In this document: positions 39,320-46,529 of the stretch, one piece after another | Layout: every line of letters begins with the position of its first letter | Position numbering within the stretch: position 1 is the stretch's first letter | From: DATFRY01 sp963764695 | GTDB taxonomy: Bacteria > Myxococcota_A > Polyangia > Haliangiales > Haliangiaceae | Reading direction: 5' to 3' | Length of the DNA: 64,000 bases | Assembly (NCBI GenBank): GCA_963764695.1 | Contig: CAVXTW010000014.1 | Coordinates: 496,001 to 560,000 of the forward strand | Program-made: the position numbers and the translations under genes | Notes under the pieces: generated by a model | Told to the model about the DNA's origin: nothing | The model's database searches: none | What the model saw: only the letters and a program-made list of their open reading frames with translations

Positions 39320-41041
39320 ATGGCGAAGGGCGCGCGCGCGGCGGGGATGGTGGCGGTGCTGGTCGCCGCGGTCGGCTGCGCGGGTGACGATCTCGGTGGC
39401 GACGACGACGGCACCCCCGGCGACGACGGCGGCGGCGAGTGCGAGGTCGGTCGCACCAGCGCCGCGCTCAGCCTGCCCGACCGCGCCATCGCCGGCCCGG
39501 GCGACCTCTACCCGGCCGACGGCGCATTGCGGGGGCGCGAGCAGGAGCTGCGCGAGTCGCTGCGATCGCGGCGCGAGGTGGCCTGGCAGGTGGTCGAGCG
39601 CGCGCTGACCCCGGTCGCCATGGCCGAGGAGCTGCCGTCCGGCCTGCCCGGCGAGCTGCCCCGCTTCCAGACCTGGTACGGCCGCGACGACTTCCAGCGC
39701 ATGTTCCACCGCCTCTACCTCGGCATCGGCGTCGAGGGCCGCGCCGCGCGGGCGCCGTTCGACGATGCCGCCATCGACGAGGCGCTGGGCTGGAACGTCG
39801 AGGCGGTGCACGAGGCGGAGAGCTGGCCTGCCGAGCGCTTCGAAGCCTACCTCGAGGCGATCGACGAGCAGGCGGAGGTCGGCGGCATCGGCGGCATCTC
39901 GCGGGTCGGCTACAGCCCGGGCGCCGCGCGTCACGTGCTGGCCAGCTACGCCGAGACCCTGCCGTGCGTGTACCGCGTTCCGCCGCCCGCTTTCGGCGAG
40001 GGAGAGAGCGCTCCGGTCAGGCAGCTCCTGCGCCAGGCGGTCAACGTCGGCGCGTGCGAGCGGCGCGAGATAGGCCCGTTCTTCGTGGCCAGCGGCGAGG
40101 AGCTGCGCGCCGCGGTCGATGAAGGACCGGAGGCGTCGCTGCGGCTCCTGGCCGGGCCGCCCGAGGCGCGCGAGGAGGTGTGCGCCGCCGCAGCCGGCGA
40201 GCCGTGTCGGGCGCCGGGGCCGGGGCCCATCACCGTCGAGGTGGCGGCGGGTGAGACCGGCGGCCGCGCGGTGGTCGCGGTGGAGCTGGGCGAGGCGCAG
40301 CCGACCTGGGCCGCATGCCTGTCCGGTCCGTTCCCGATCGACGCGGCGGTGGTGAAGGCGGACTGGCGGCGCAGCGAGTTCGGCGAGCAGCTGGCCGTCC
40401 ACGACACGTCCGCCGATGGTCTGAGCAGGACGCTCGGCGGCGACCAGGACTGGGGCGAGGGGGACGCGACCGCCGATCCGGGCGCGGACGAGATCTACAC
40501 GGTCGTCCTGCCCAACGGTCAGCGCTACCGGCTGGCCGGGCTCCACATCATGACCAAGGAGCTCGACCACTGGATGTGGACGACCATGTGGTGGTCGCCG
40601 GATCCGGACTCCGACTTCGGCGCGGACCGGCCGGCCGCCATCGCCGCCCTGGGCGGGCCGTGGAGCCACTACAAGATGTGCACCGTGGCCTGGTTCCGCG
40701 AGGAGGACCCGGACCCCGCGGGGGGCTTCGCCGATTCGGCGCCGTCTCTGGCCGACGCGCTGGTCGCGGCGCACCGCGGCGCGTCGGGACCGTCGTGGTG
40801 CTCGAATCCCTACCTGGAGGTCGGGAGCGGCAACGCGGCGACCAACTGCACCGGCTGCCACCAGCACGGCGGAACTGGTCTGGCCCCCGAGACCATCCTC
40901 GACGACCCGCGCTTTCCCGAGCGCGGACGGCTGCAGGTGCGCAACAACTTTGCCACCGACTACTCGTGGGCGGTGGACTCGGGCGATCGCCTGGGCCGCT
41001 TGATCGCCGACGAGGTCGAGTACTACGACTCGTTCGAGTAG
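39320..41041 (+). CDS. c-heme lipoprotein; function unknown
   Basis: 573 residues. GAGGA lies seven bases before ATG 39320. The lipobox is 'VAAVGC' (Cys about residue 20), with an Asp/Gly tether behind it. The large middle domain has no family I recognise. Near the C-terminus 'TNCTGCHQHGG' is a c-type heme site, and the preceding 'HWMWTTMWWSPDPDSD' is unusually Trp-rich. The preceding gene also encodes a heme lipoprotein and ends 11 nt upstream, so I infer a two-protein redox unit in the envelope. No cytochrome-maturation gene is present here. Confidence 0.78.
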   Translation: MAKGARAAGMVAVLVAAVGCAGDDLGGDDDGTPGDDGGGECEVGRTSAALSLPDRAIAGPGDLYPADGALRGREQELRESLRSRREVAWQVVERALTPVAMAEELPSGLPGELPRFQTWYGRDDFQRMFHRLYLGIGVEGRAARAPFDDAAIDEALGWNVEAVHEAESWPAERFEAYLEAIDEQAEVGGIGGISRVGYSPGAARHVLASYAETLPCVYRVPPPAFGEGESAPVRQLLRQAVNVGACERREIGPFFVASGEELRAAVDEGPEASLRLLAGPPEAREEVCAAAAGEPCRAPGPGPITVEVAAGETGGRAVVAVELGEAQPTWAACLSGPFPIDAAVVKADWRRSEFGEQLAVHDTSADGLSRTLGGDQDWGEGDATADPGADEIYTVVLPNGQRYRLAGLHIMTKELDHWMWTTMWWSPDPDSDFGADRPAAIAALGGPWSHYKMCTVAWFREEDPDPAGGFADSAPSLADALVAAHRGASGPSWCSNPYLEVGSGNAATNCTGCHQHGGTGLAPETILDDPRFPERGRLQVRNNFATDYSWAVDSGDRLGRLIADEVEYYDSFE

Positions 41042-41166
41042 CGCCGGCGCCGCTCGCCGCCCGAGGGTGCCGCTGGCTGCATCGCGCCGGCCGCCCGCCG
41101 GTTCTCCTGGCACGTCCGCCGACCCGGTGTCAGGATCACGCCTGCAAACCGCGACCAGGAGATTCC

Positions 41167-41388
41167 ATGCTGAAGAAGCTCATCACTGCAGTCGTCGCTG
41201 GCGCGTTCGCCACCGCTCTCGCCGCCCCGGCGGCGATGGCATGCGGGGACAAGGAAAAGGCCAAGGTCGTCAAGAAGGAGAAGGTCAACACGACCCGGAC
41301 CGCCGAGAAGGTGAAGACCAAGAAGGTCATCAAGCCCGAGAAGGTAAAGAGCAAGGGCACGGCGAAGAAGGTCATCAGCCAGGGCTGA
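41167..41388 (+). CDS. Small Lys-rich secreted peptide
   Basis: 73 residues. AGGAG lies six bases before ATG 41167. A signal peptide ('KKLITAVVAGAFATALAAPA', cut near 'AMA') releases a mature peptide of about 48 residues with roughly one third lysine, arranged as repeated 'EKVK' and 'KKV' blocks. It is strongly basic and low in complexity, so it may bind nucleic acid, polyanions or the cell surface. Only one Cys is present, at the start of the mature part. No family is recognised. Its stop is 3 nt from that of the convergent DUF4291 gene. Confidence 0.7.
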   Translation: MLKKLITAVVAGAFATALAAPAAMACGDKEKAKVVKKEKVNTTRTAEKVKTKKVIKPEKVKSKGTAKKVISQG

Positions 41389-41391
41389 TGG

Positions 41392-41958
41392 TCACGGCGA
41401 GCTGACGCCCAGCCGGCGCATCAGCTCGTCTGACAGCGGGTACGGCCGCTCGGGAGGCAAGAGGCTCCTGGCGCGGTCGTATTCGCCGTCCGCGCGCAGC
41501 GCGTAGAGCTTTGCCGCCAGCGGGCTGAGGTCCGTGATGGCGACGACCCACTTCTCGGCGTAGGTGCGGATGAGGTGGCGGCTGAGGCCGACCTGGATCG
41601 ATCGATGGTCGAGCTTGCCGCCGCGGATCGATCGCTCCGGGTCCCACTGCACCAGCACCGGCGAGCCGGACGCGCCCTTGTCGGTCAGCACCGCCTGGCC
41701 GAGCGCCTCCTCCCAGCCGGCCCGCGTCATGCGCACGGCGAGCGTGACCTCCTGGCCCGGCTTTCGCCCCCAGCCGCTTCGCTCCATCATCCACAGGAAC
41801 GACGGCTTGATCCACGTCATGCGGTTGAGCGAGAACGGCGCGACGAACTTCTGTGCCGCCACGGCCGGCTCGGCGATGGCCGGGCTGTATGCCTGGTAGA
41901 CGACGATGGTGTCGCGATCGTGGTCGGCTCGGATCTCGCGCAGCGGCCGGGACGTCAT
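41392..41958 (-). CDS. DUF4291-family protein
   Basis: 188 residues. It matches DUF4291: 'REIRADHDRDTIVVYQAYS' at the N-terminus, 'RMTWIKPSFLWMMERSGW' in the middle, and 'RSIRGGKLDHRSIQVGL' further on. The family has no established function; the conserved Trp, Arg and His residues suggest nucleotide or nucleic-acid handling. The gene begins 17 nt after the HisC-like stop codon and is probably the last gene of that minus-strand operon. A TATAGT element overlapping the HisC stop codon might give it a second promoter. No strong Shine-Dalgarno is seen. Confidence 0.88.
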   Translation of the reverse strand: MTSRPLREIRADHDRDTIVVYQAYSPAIAEPAVAAQKFVAPFSLNRMTWIKPSFLWMMERSGWGRKPGQEVTLAVRMTRAGWEEALGQAVLTDKGASGSPVLVQWDPERSIRGGKLDHRSIQVGLSRHLIRTYAEKWVVAITDLSPLAAKLYALRADGEYDRARSLLPPERPYPLSDELMRRLGVSSP

Positions 41959-41975
41959 GGACGTGATGCCCGCCA

Positions 41976-43025
41976 CTATAGCCGCGGGCCGAGCTCGGCG
42001 AGAAACAGGTCGTTGTCGGCGGCGGTACCGATGGTGACGCGCAGAAACCCGGCCAGGCCGGGCAGCCCGCCCAGGTCGCGGATGCGCACGCCGGCTGCGG
42101 CCAGGCCGCGCCACACCTCGGTGGAGGTCGCGCCGACCTCGAAGGCGACGAAGTTGGCGTGGCCGTCGAGCGCCGCGAGGCCGCGGCCGCGCAGGGCGGC
42201 GGTCACGCGATCGCGCTCGGCCCGCGCCGCCGACGCGGCGGCGGCGACGTGGGGCCGGATCTGCTGGTATCGCTCGGCGCACAGGAGCTGCCAGGCGTCC
42301 AGGTGATAGGGCGCGGTGTAGATGCGCTCGACGGCGGCGATCACGTCCGGGTGGGCGATGGCGCAGCCGACGTGGACGCCGGCCAGCATCGACTTGGACA
42401 GGGAGCGCGCGATGAAGAGGTTGGGCGCTGCCGAGAGGCGGGCGAGCGAGGTCCAGCCGCTGACCTCGAAGTAGGCCTCGTCGATCAGCACCAGGCGGCG
42501 CGGGTCGGACAGCGCCGCGTCGAGCACCGGCTCGGCGACCAGCCCGCCGGTCGGGTTGTTGGGCGAGACCAGCGCGAGCAGGTCGACCTCGGCGAGCACA
42601 TGCTCGGCGGACAGGAGGCGGTCGATGTCGCGCCCGAGGACGACAGGCTCGCCGTCGGTGAAGCTGCGCCGCGCCGCGGTCGCGATGAACGGGTAGGTCG
42701 GCTCGAACCAGCGCGCGCGCCGGCCCGGCCCGCCGGCGCACAGGAACGCGGCCTCGATGGCCTGGTCGGCGCCGACGGTGACGGCCAGCGACGCCGGATC
42801 GACGCCGAACGTTGCGGCCATCGCCTGCTTTGCGCGCGCGTAGTCGGCCGGCTGCACGTAGCGGTTCCACGCGCCCGCGGCCAGCTCGGCGGCCAGCTCG
42901 CGCTTGAGCTCGTCCGGCAGATCGACGGCGGCCTCGTTCTGATCGAGCTTGGCGCGGTAGGGCAGCTGGCTGACCTGGAACGGGTAGCCGGCCGGCAGGT
43001 CGGGGCGGAGGCAGGGCAGGGTCAT
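41976..43025 (-). CDS. hisC: Histidinol-phosphate aminotransferase family (fold-type I, HisC-like)
   Basis: 349 residues from ATG 43025. Landmarks are 'KLDQNEAAVDLP' at the N-terminus, 'LVSPNNPTGGLV', 'LIDEAYFEVSG' and the PLP-lysine motif 'RSLSKSMLAGVHVGC'. By family knowledge it transfers an amino group to histidinol-phosphate or, in paralogues, to aromatic keto acids. No other his gene lies nearby. Instead it is translationally coupled (ATGA) to a DUF938 methyltransferase, which is coupled (GTGA) to a thioesterase. A role outside histidine synthesis is therefore possible, and the specificity cannot be settled from sequence alone. Confidence 0.85.
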   Translation of the reverse strand: MTLPCLRPDLPAGYPFQVSQLPYRAKLDQNEAAVDLPDELKRELAAELAAGAWNRYVQPADYARAKQAMAATFGVDPASLAVTVGADQAIEAAFLCAGGPGRRARWFEPTYPFIATAARRSFTDGEPVVLGRDIDRLLSAEHVLAEVDLLALVSPNNPTGGLVAEPVLDAALSDPRRLVLIDEAYFEVSGWTSLARLSAAPNLFIARSLSKSMLAGVHVGCAIAHPDVIAAVERIYTAPYHLDAWQLLCAERYQQIRPHVAAAASAARAERDRVTAALRGRGLAALDGHANFVAFEVGATSTEVWRGLAAAGVRIRDLGGLPGLAGFLRVTIGTAADNDLFLAELGPRL

Positions 43026-43615
43026 GGGCGGAACACCAGGGAGTGGTTGTTGGCCGGCATGGGGACGACCTCGTCGAGGCGCAGGCCGGCAGCCCGGGCC
43101 GCGGCCTCGAGCTCGCGAACGTCGCGCACGCCCCACGCCGGGTCGCGGGCGCGCAGGGAAGCATCGAAGCTGTCGTTCGAGGGCGCGGTGACGCCGTCGA
43201 AGCGGTACGGGCCGTAGGTGTAGAGCAGGCCGCCGGGCGGCAGGACCGCGGCGGCGCCGCGAAACAGCGCGACCGCAGCCGACCAGGGCGCGATGTGGAT
43301 CATGTTGATGCAGACGACCGCGGTGGCGGTGTCAACCGGCCACGGGTCGGCGTCGACGTCGAGCGCGATGGGCGGGCGCAGGTTGGGCAGCGCGACAGTC
43401 TCGACCCAGGCGGCGATGCTGGCCAGCGCGTGGGCGTCGGCGTCGCTCGGCTGCCAGGTCACGCGCGGCAGCGCCGCCGCCATGTGCGCGGCGTGCTGTC
43501 CGGTGCCGCTGGCGACTTCGAGAACCAGGCCGGCCGGCAGCACGCGCTCGAGCACGGCCTGGATCGGACCCGCGTTGCGCTCCGCGGCCGGAGCGCTGCG
43601 CCTGACCTCCCTCAC
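43022..43615 (-). CDS. DUF938 SAM-dependent methyltransferase-like protein
   Basis: 197 residues from GTG 43615, whose GTGA overlaps the thioesterase stop codon. The N-terminal 'SAPAAERNAGPI' is the DUF938 signature. The Rossmann core has the SAM motif 'VLEVASGTGQHAAH' and 'VVCINMIHIAPW'; 'LYTYGPYRFDG' and 'SNDSFDASLRARDP' are also characteristic. The substrate of DUF938 proteins is unknown. It overlaps the HisC-like start by four bases (ATGA), so the three genes are tightly coupled. Confidence 0.88.
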   Translation of the reverse strand: MREVRRSAPAAERNAGPIQAVLERVLPAGLVLEVASGTGQHAAHMAAALPRVTWQPSDADAHALASIAAWVETVALPNLRPPIALDVDADPWPVDTATAVVCINMIHIAPWSAAVALFRGAAAVLPPGGLLYTYGPYRFDGVTAPSNDSFDASLRARDPAWGVRDVRELEAAARAAGLRLDEVVPMPANNHSLVFRP

Positions 43616-44085
43616 GACCAGCCGTGCGCCGGGTGGCCTTGCTTGACCGCGACGAACGTGCCCCGACAGGTGGCGGTCACGCTGCCGCCCGACTCGAGCG
43701 TCGCCTCGACGGTCACGCGGTCGCCGTCGGTCGCGACCACGCGCGCGCGCAGCTCGACGGGACGGTCCAGCGGCGTGGGCCGCTTGAGCTTCACATGAAA
43801 CTCCGCCGTCACCGCGATCGGCGCCTCGCCCAGGCCGCGCTCCTGCATCAGGTGGTGGATGGCGGTCCAGTTGCTGTGGCAATCCAGCAGCGCGCCGCAG
43901 ATGCCGCCGTTGAGCACGCCCTCGAAGGCCAGGTGGTGCGGCTCGGGCGACCAGGTGCACACCACCTCGTCGCCGCGCGGGAAGCTGCGGATGCGCAGGC
44001 CCTTGTCGTTGGCCTGGCCGCACCCGAAACAGCGGCTTGTGGGCGCGTATCGCTCCTGCAGGCTCTGCTCTGACCCGATCGCCAT
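43612..44085 (-). CDS. Hot-dog fold acyl-CoA thioesterase (PaaI-like)
   Basis: 157 residues if begun at ATG 44085 (GAGGAT upstream); an in-frame ATG at 44145 with its own GGAG is a realistic alternative. The N-terminus has a possible metal-binding 'RCFGCGQANDKGL'. The hot-dog core shows 'HLAFEGVLNGGICGALLD' and 'AVTAEFHVKLKRPTP'. By family knowledge it hydrolyses acyl-CoA thioesters in the cytoplasm. It is the first gene of a coupled run that continues with a methyltransferase and an aminotransferase. Confidence 0.82.
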   Translation of the reverse strand: MAIGSEQSLQERYAPTSRCFGCGQANDKGLRIRSFPRGDEVVCTWSPEPHHLAFEGVLNGGICGALLDCHSNWTAIHHLMQERGLGEAPIAVTAEFHVKLKRPTPLDRPVELRARVVATDGDRVTVEATLESGGSVTATCRGTFVAVKQGHPAHGWS

Positions 44086-44249
44086 CGCCCCATCCTCGCC
44101 CCGGTCCAGCCGGCGCACAACGCGCAGCGTCTCTCGGGTCTTCATCAGAGCTCCGCGGGTCGGGCTCGGTTTTTCGAGGCGCGCGAGGGCCTCCGATCGC
44201 GATCTCGCAGCCTTGCGAGTGGCATCGACCTTGCTGCTGGGGGGCGGTG

Positions 44250-46370
44250 ATGCCGCTGACAATTCGTTCGACTCTCTTCGCCCTGCTCCTGCTCCCCCTG
44301 GCTCTTCCCGGCTGTAGCGACGATCGCGATCGCGAGCCGTGGACGGGCGAGAAGACCGTCGCGCTGGTCCAGTATCAGACCTGCGACGCGCTGGAATCCG
44401 ACATCAAGGCGCGCGCGCGCCTCGAGCTCGACGCCTACATCGACAGCTACGGCTACTACGGCGGCGGCGGGGCGCCCTCGGCCCCGGGGGCAGAGGATGG
44501 TGACGCGGCCGGCGGAGACGGCGGCGGCGAGGGGAGCGATGGCGGCAGCCGCGAGGAGGGCACCGACTACTCCGGCACCAACAACCAGGAGGAGGGCGTC
44601 AACGAGGCCGACCTGGTCAAGACCGACGGCTTCAACCTCTACCTGGTCAACGGCAACCGCCTGCACGTGTTCGGCGTGCCGGAGTTCGGGTCGCTGGTGG
44701 CCAGCTCCGAGCTGGAGCTGGAGGGCCAGCCGTACCAGCTCTTGCTCGACTCCGAGAGCGGTCGCGCCGCGGTCTTCTCGTTCGTGGCGGTCGAGACGCT
44801 GCCGGAGGATCACCCGGTGCGCGAGCGCGTGCTGCTCGCCGACGGCGACGCGGCCATGCCGTACCGCACCTACGGCCTGTCCAAGGTCACGGTGTTCGAC
44901 GTGACCGACCCGACCGAGCCGATCCTCGACCGCGAGGTGTGGATCGAGGGCTGGTACCAGACCGCGCGCCGCATCGACAGCTCGATCCGCGTGGTGGCCA
45001 ACGGCTACATCCTGGTCCCCGGGCTCGACGACTTCTGGAGCCTGTTCTACACGCCGAACGGCGAGCAGGTCGACCTCGAGGACGTGCGCGAGGTGGCCGA
45101 GGCGCGCATCGACGCCGCCCGGCTCGACGACATGATCCCCCGCCTGTACGAGCGGCTGCCGGACGGCGAGCTGCGCACGGTGTCGATCGCGGGCTCCAAC
45201 TGCGGGTCGTTCTACCGGCCGACCGACAGCGCGGGCCGCACCACATCGACGATCCTGTCGTTCGACATCGCCGCGCCGGAGCTGACAGTCAACACCGAGA
45301 CCGTGGTGTCCAACTGGGCCACGGTGTACTCGTCGAGCGAGCGCCTGTACCTGGCCGAGTCGGCCTGGGACTGGTGGTGGGGCTGGACCGAGGTCGAGCC
45401 GGGTGAGGTGTTCACGCCGGCCACCAACATCCACGCCTTCGACATCACCGAGCCGGGCCAGAGCACCTACGTCGGCTCGGGCCGCATCGACGGCACCGTC
45501 ATCAATCAGTTCGCGCTCGACGAGCAGGACGGTCGCCTGCGCGTGGCCGCCAGCACGACGCCGTTCGTCGCCTGGGGCGTGGCCGAGGACGGCGAGGTGT
45601 TCGACCAGACGCCGCCCGCGCCCGAGAGCCACATCTACGTGCTCGAGGAGCGCAGCGGCGAGCTCGCCACGGTCGGCCACCTGGGCGGCATCGCGCCCAA
45701 CGAGCAGATCTTCGCGGCCCGCTTCATGAAGGACGAGGCATTCCTGGTCACCTTCGAGCAGGTTGACCCGCTGTTCACCATCGACCTGTCGGAGCCGACC
45801 GCGCCCCGCATCGTCGGCGAGCTGGAGGTGCCCGGCTTCTCGACCTACCTGCACCCGATCGCCGACGACCGCATCCTGTCCATCGGCGTGGGCGGCGACG
45901 AGAACGGCGCCAACTGGAACATGCAGGTCTCGCTGTTCGACGTCTCGGATCGCGCGGCGCCGGCGCTCGTCGATGTCGAGGAGCTGACCAACGACGGCTG
46001 GAGCAGCTGGTCCGAGGCGCTGTACGAGCACAAGGCGTTCCAGTACTTCGCGCCCAAGAAGCTGCTCGCCGTGCCGATGTCCGGCTACACCGGCGAGGGA
46101 GACGGCGCGTACATCTGGCACTCGCGCCTCGAGCTGGTCAACGTGGATGCGGAGACTGGCCTCGACCGCCGCGGCGTCATCGACCACTCGCGCTTCTTCG
46201 AGGGGGAGGACGCCTGGTGGGGCTCCCCCGACGTGCGCCGCAGCGTCTTCATGGGCGACTACATCTACGCCATCAGCTCGCGCGCGGTCACCGTGCACAG
46301 CCTCGACGACCTGAGCGAGGTGGCAGCCGAGGAGCTGCCGCTTCCGAGCCCGCCGTACTGGTGGTGGTAG
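44250..46370 (+). CDS. Beta-propeller domain lipoprotein (secreted beta-propeller, PF09826-like)
   Basis: 706 residues. ATG 44250 (or GTG 44247) follows a G-rich ribosome site. The lipobox is 'LALPGC' with an acidic stretch after it, then a Gly/Asp-rich linker (about residues 70-110). The motif 'YSGTNNQEEGVNEADLVKTD' marks the family of C-terminal beta-propeller proteins. Repeated blades follow ('VFDVTDPTEPI', 'AFDITEPGQSTYVG', 'TIDLSEPTAPRIVGELEVPG', 'LFDVSDRAAPALV'). The protein is Trp-rich in places and ends in 'PPYWWW'. It is probably displayed on the outer membrane and binds a partner or metal; no enzyme motif is apparent. The next gene is preceded by a strong hairpin. Confidence 0.85.
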   Translation: MPLTIRSTLFALLLLPLALPGCSDDRDREPWTGEKTVALVQYQTCDALESDIKARARLELDAYIDSYGYYGGGGAPSAPGAEDGDAAGGDGGGEGSDGGSREEGTDYSGTNNQEEGVNEADLVKTDGFNLYLVNGNRLHVFGVPEFGSLVASSELELEGQPYQLLLDSESGRAAVFSFVAVETLPEDHPVRERVLLADGDAAMPYRTYGLSKVTVFDVTDPTEPILDREVWIEGWYQTARRIDSSIRVVANGYILVPGLDDFWSLFYTPNGEQVDLEDVREVAEARIDAARLDDMIPRLYERLPDGELRTVSIAGSNCGSFYRPTDSAGRTTSTILSFDIAAPELTVNTETVVSNWATVYSSSERLYLAESAWDWWWGWTEVEPGEVFTPATNIHAFDITEPGQSTYVGSGRIDGTVINQFALDEQDGRLRVAASTTPFVAWGVAEDGEVFDQTPPAPESHIYVLEERSGELATVGHLGGIAPNEQIFAARFMKDEAFLVTFEQVDPLFTIDLSEPTAPRIVGELEVPGFSTYLHPIADDRILSIGVGGDENGANWNMQVSLFDVSDRAAPALVDVEELTNDGWSSWSEALYEHKAFQYFAPKKLLAVPMSGYTGEGDGAYIWHSRLELVNVDAETGLDRRGVIDHSRFFEGEDAWWGSPDVRRSVFMGDYIYAISSRAVTVHSLDDLSEVAAEELPLPSPPYWWW

Positions 46371-46398
46371 GCAGGTAGGGGCCCCCCCGCCCCTCCCT

Positions 46399-46464
46399 TC
46401 GACCGCGAGGCGCGAGGAGCGCGACGGCATGGTGCCGCCCGCTCCTCGCGTCCTTCGCGGTCGA
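46399..46464. terminator. Large interrupted hairpin between the beta-propeller and antiporter genes
   Basis: The arms 46399-46420 and 46441-46464 pair in two 10-bp perfect blocks (tcgaccgcga and gcgaggagc-type sequence) separated by a small internal loop, around a 20-nt apical loop. It lies about 29 nt after the propeller stop codon. It may act as a terminator or belong to a dispersed repeat family; there is no T-tract. Confidence 0.55.
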
Positions 46465-46513
46465 GACGTTTTCGGGGCGGGCGGCGGCCCGCGGCGACTG
46501 TATCGCCAGCGGG

Positions 46514-46519
46514 TATACT
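46514..46519 (+). promoter_or_regulatory. -10 element of the antiporter-rhodanese gene
   Basis: TATACT lies 10 nt before ATG 46530. A typical -35 is not evident 17 nt upstream. The short leader again suggests near-leaderless transcription. Confidence 0.35.
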
Positions 46520-46529
46520 GGCGGCCGGG

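Noticed and set aside
41976..44085. Histidine biosynthesis operon
   Set aside because: Only a HisC-like aminotransferase is present; its coupled neighbours are a thioesterase and a DUF938 protein, with no other his genes nearby.
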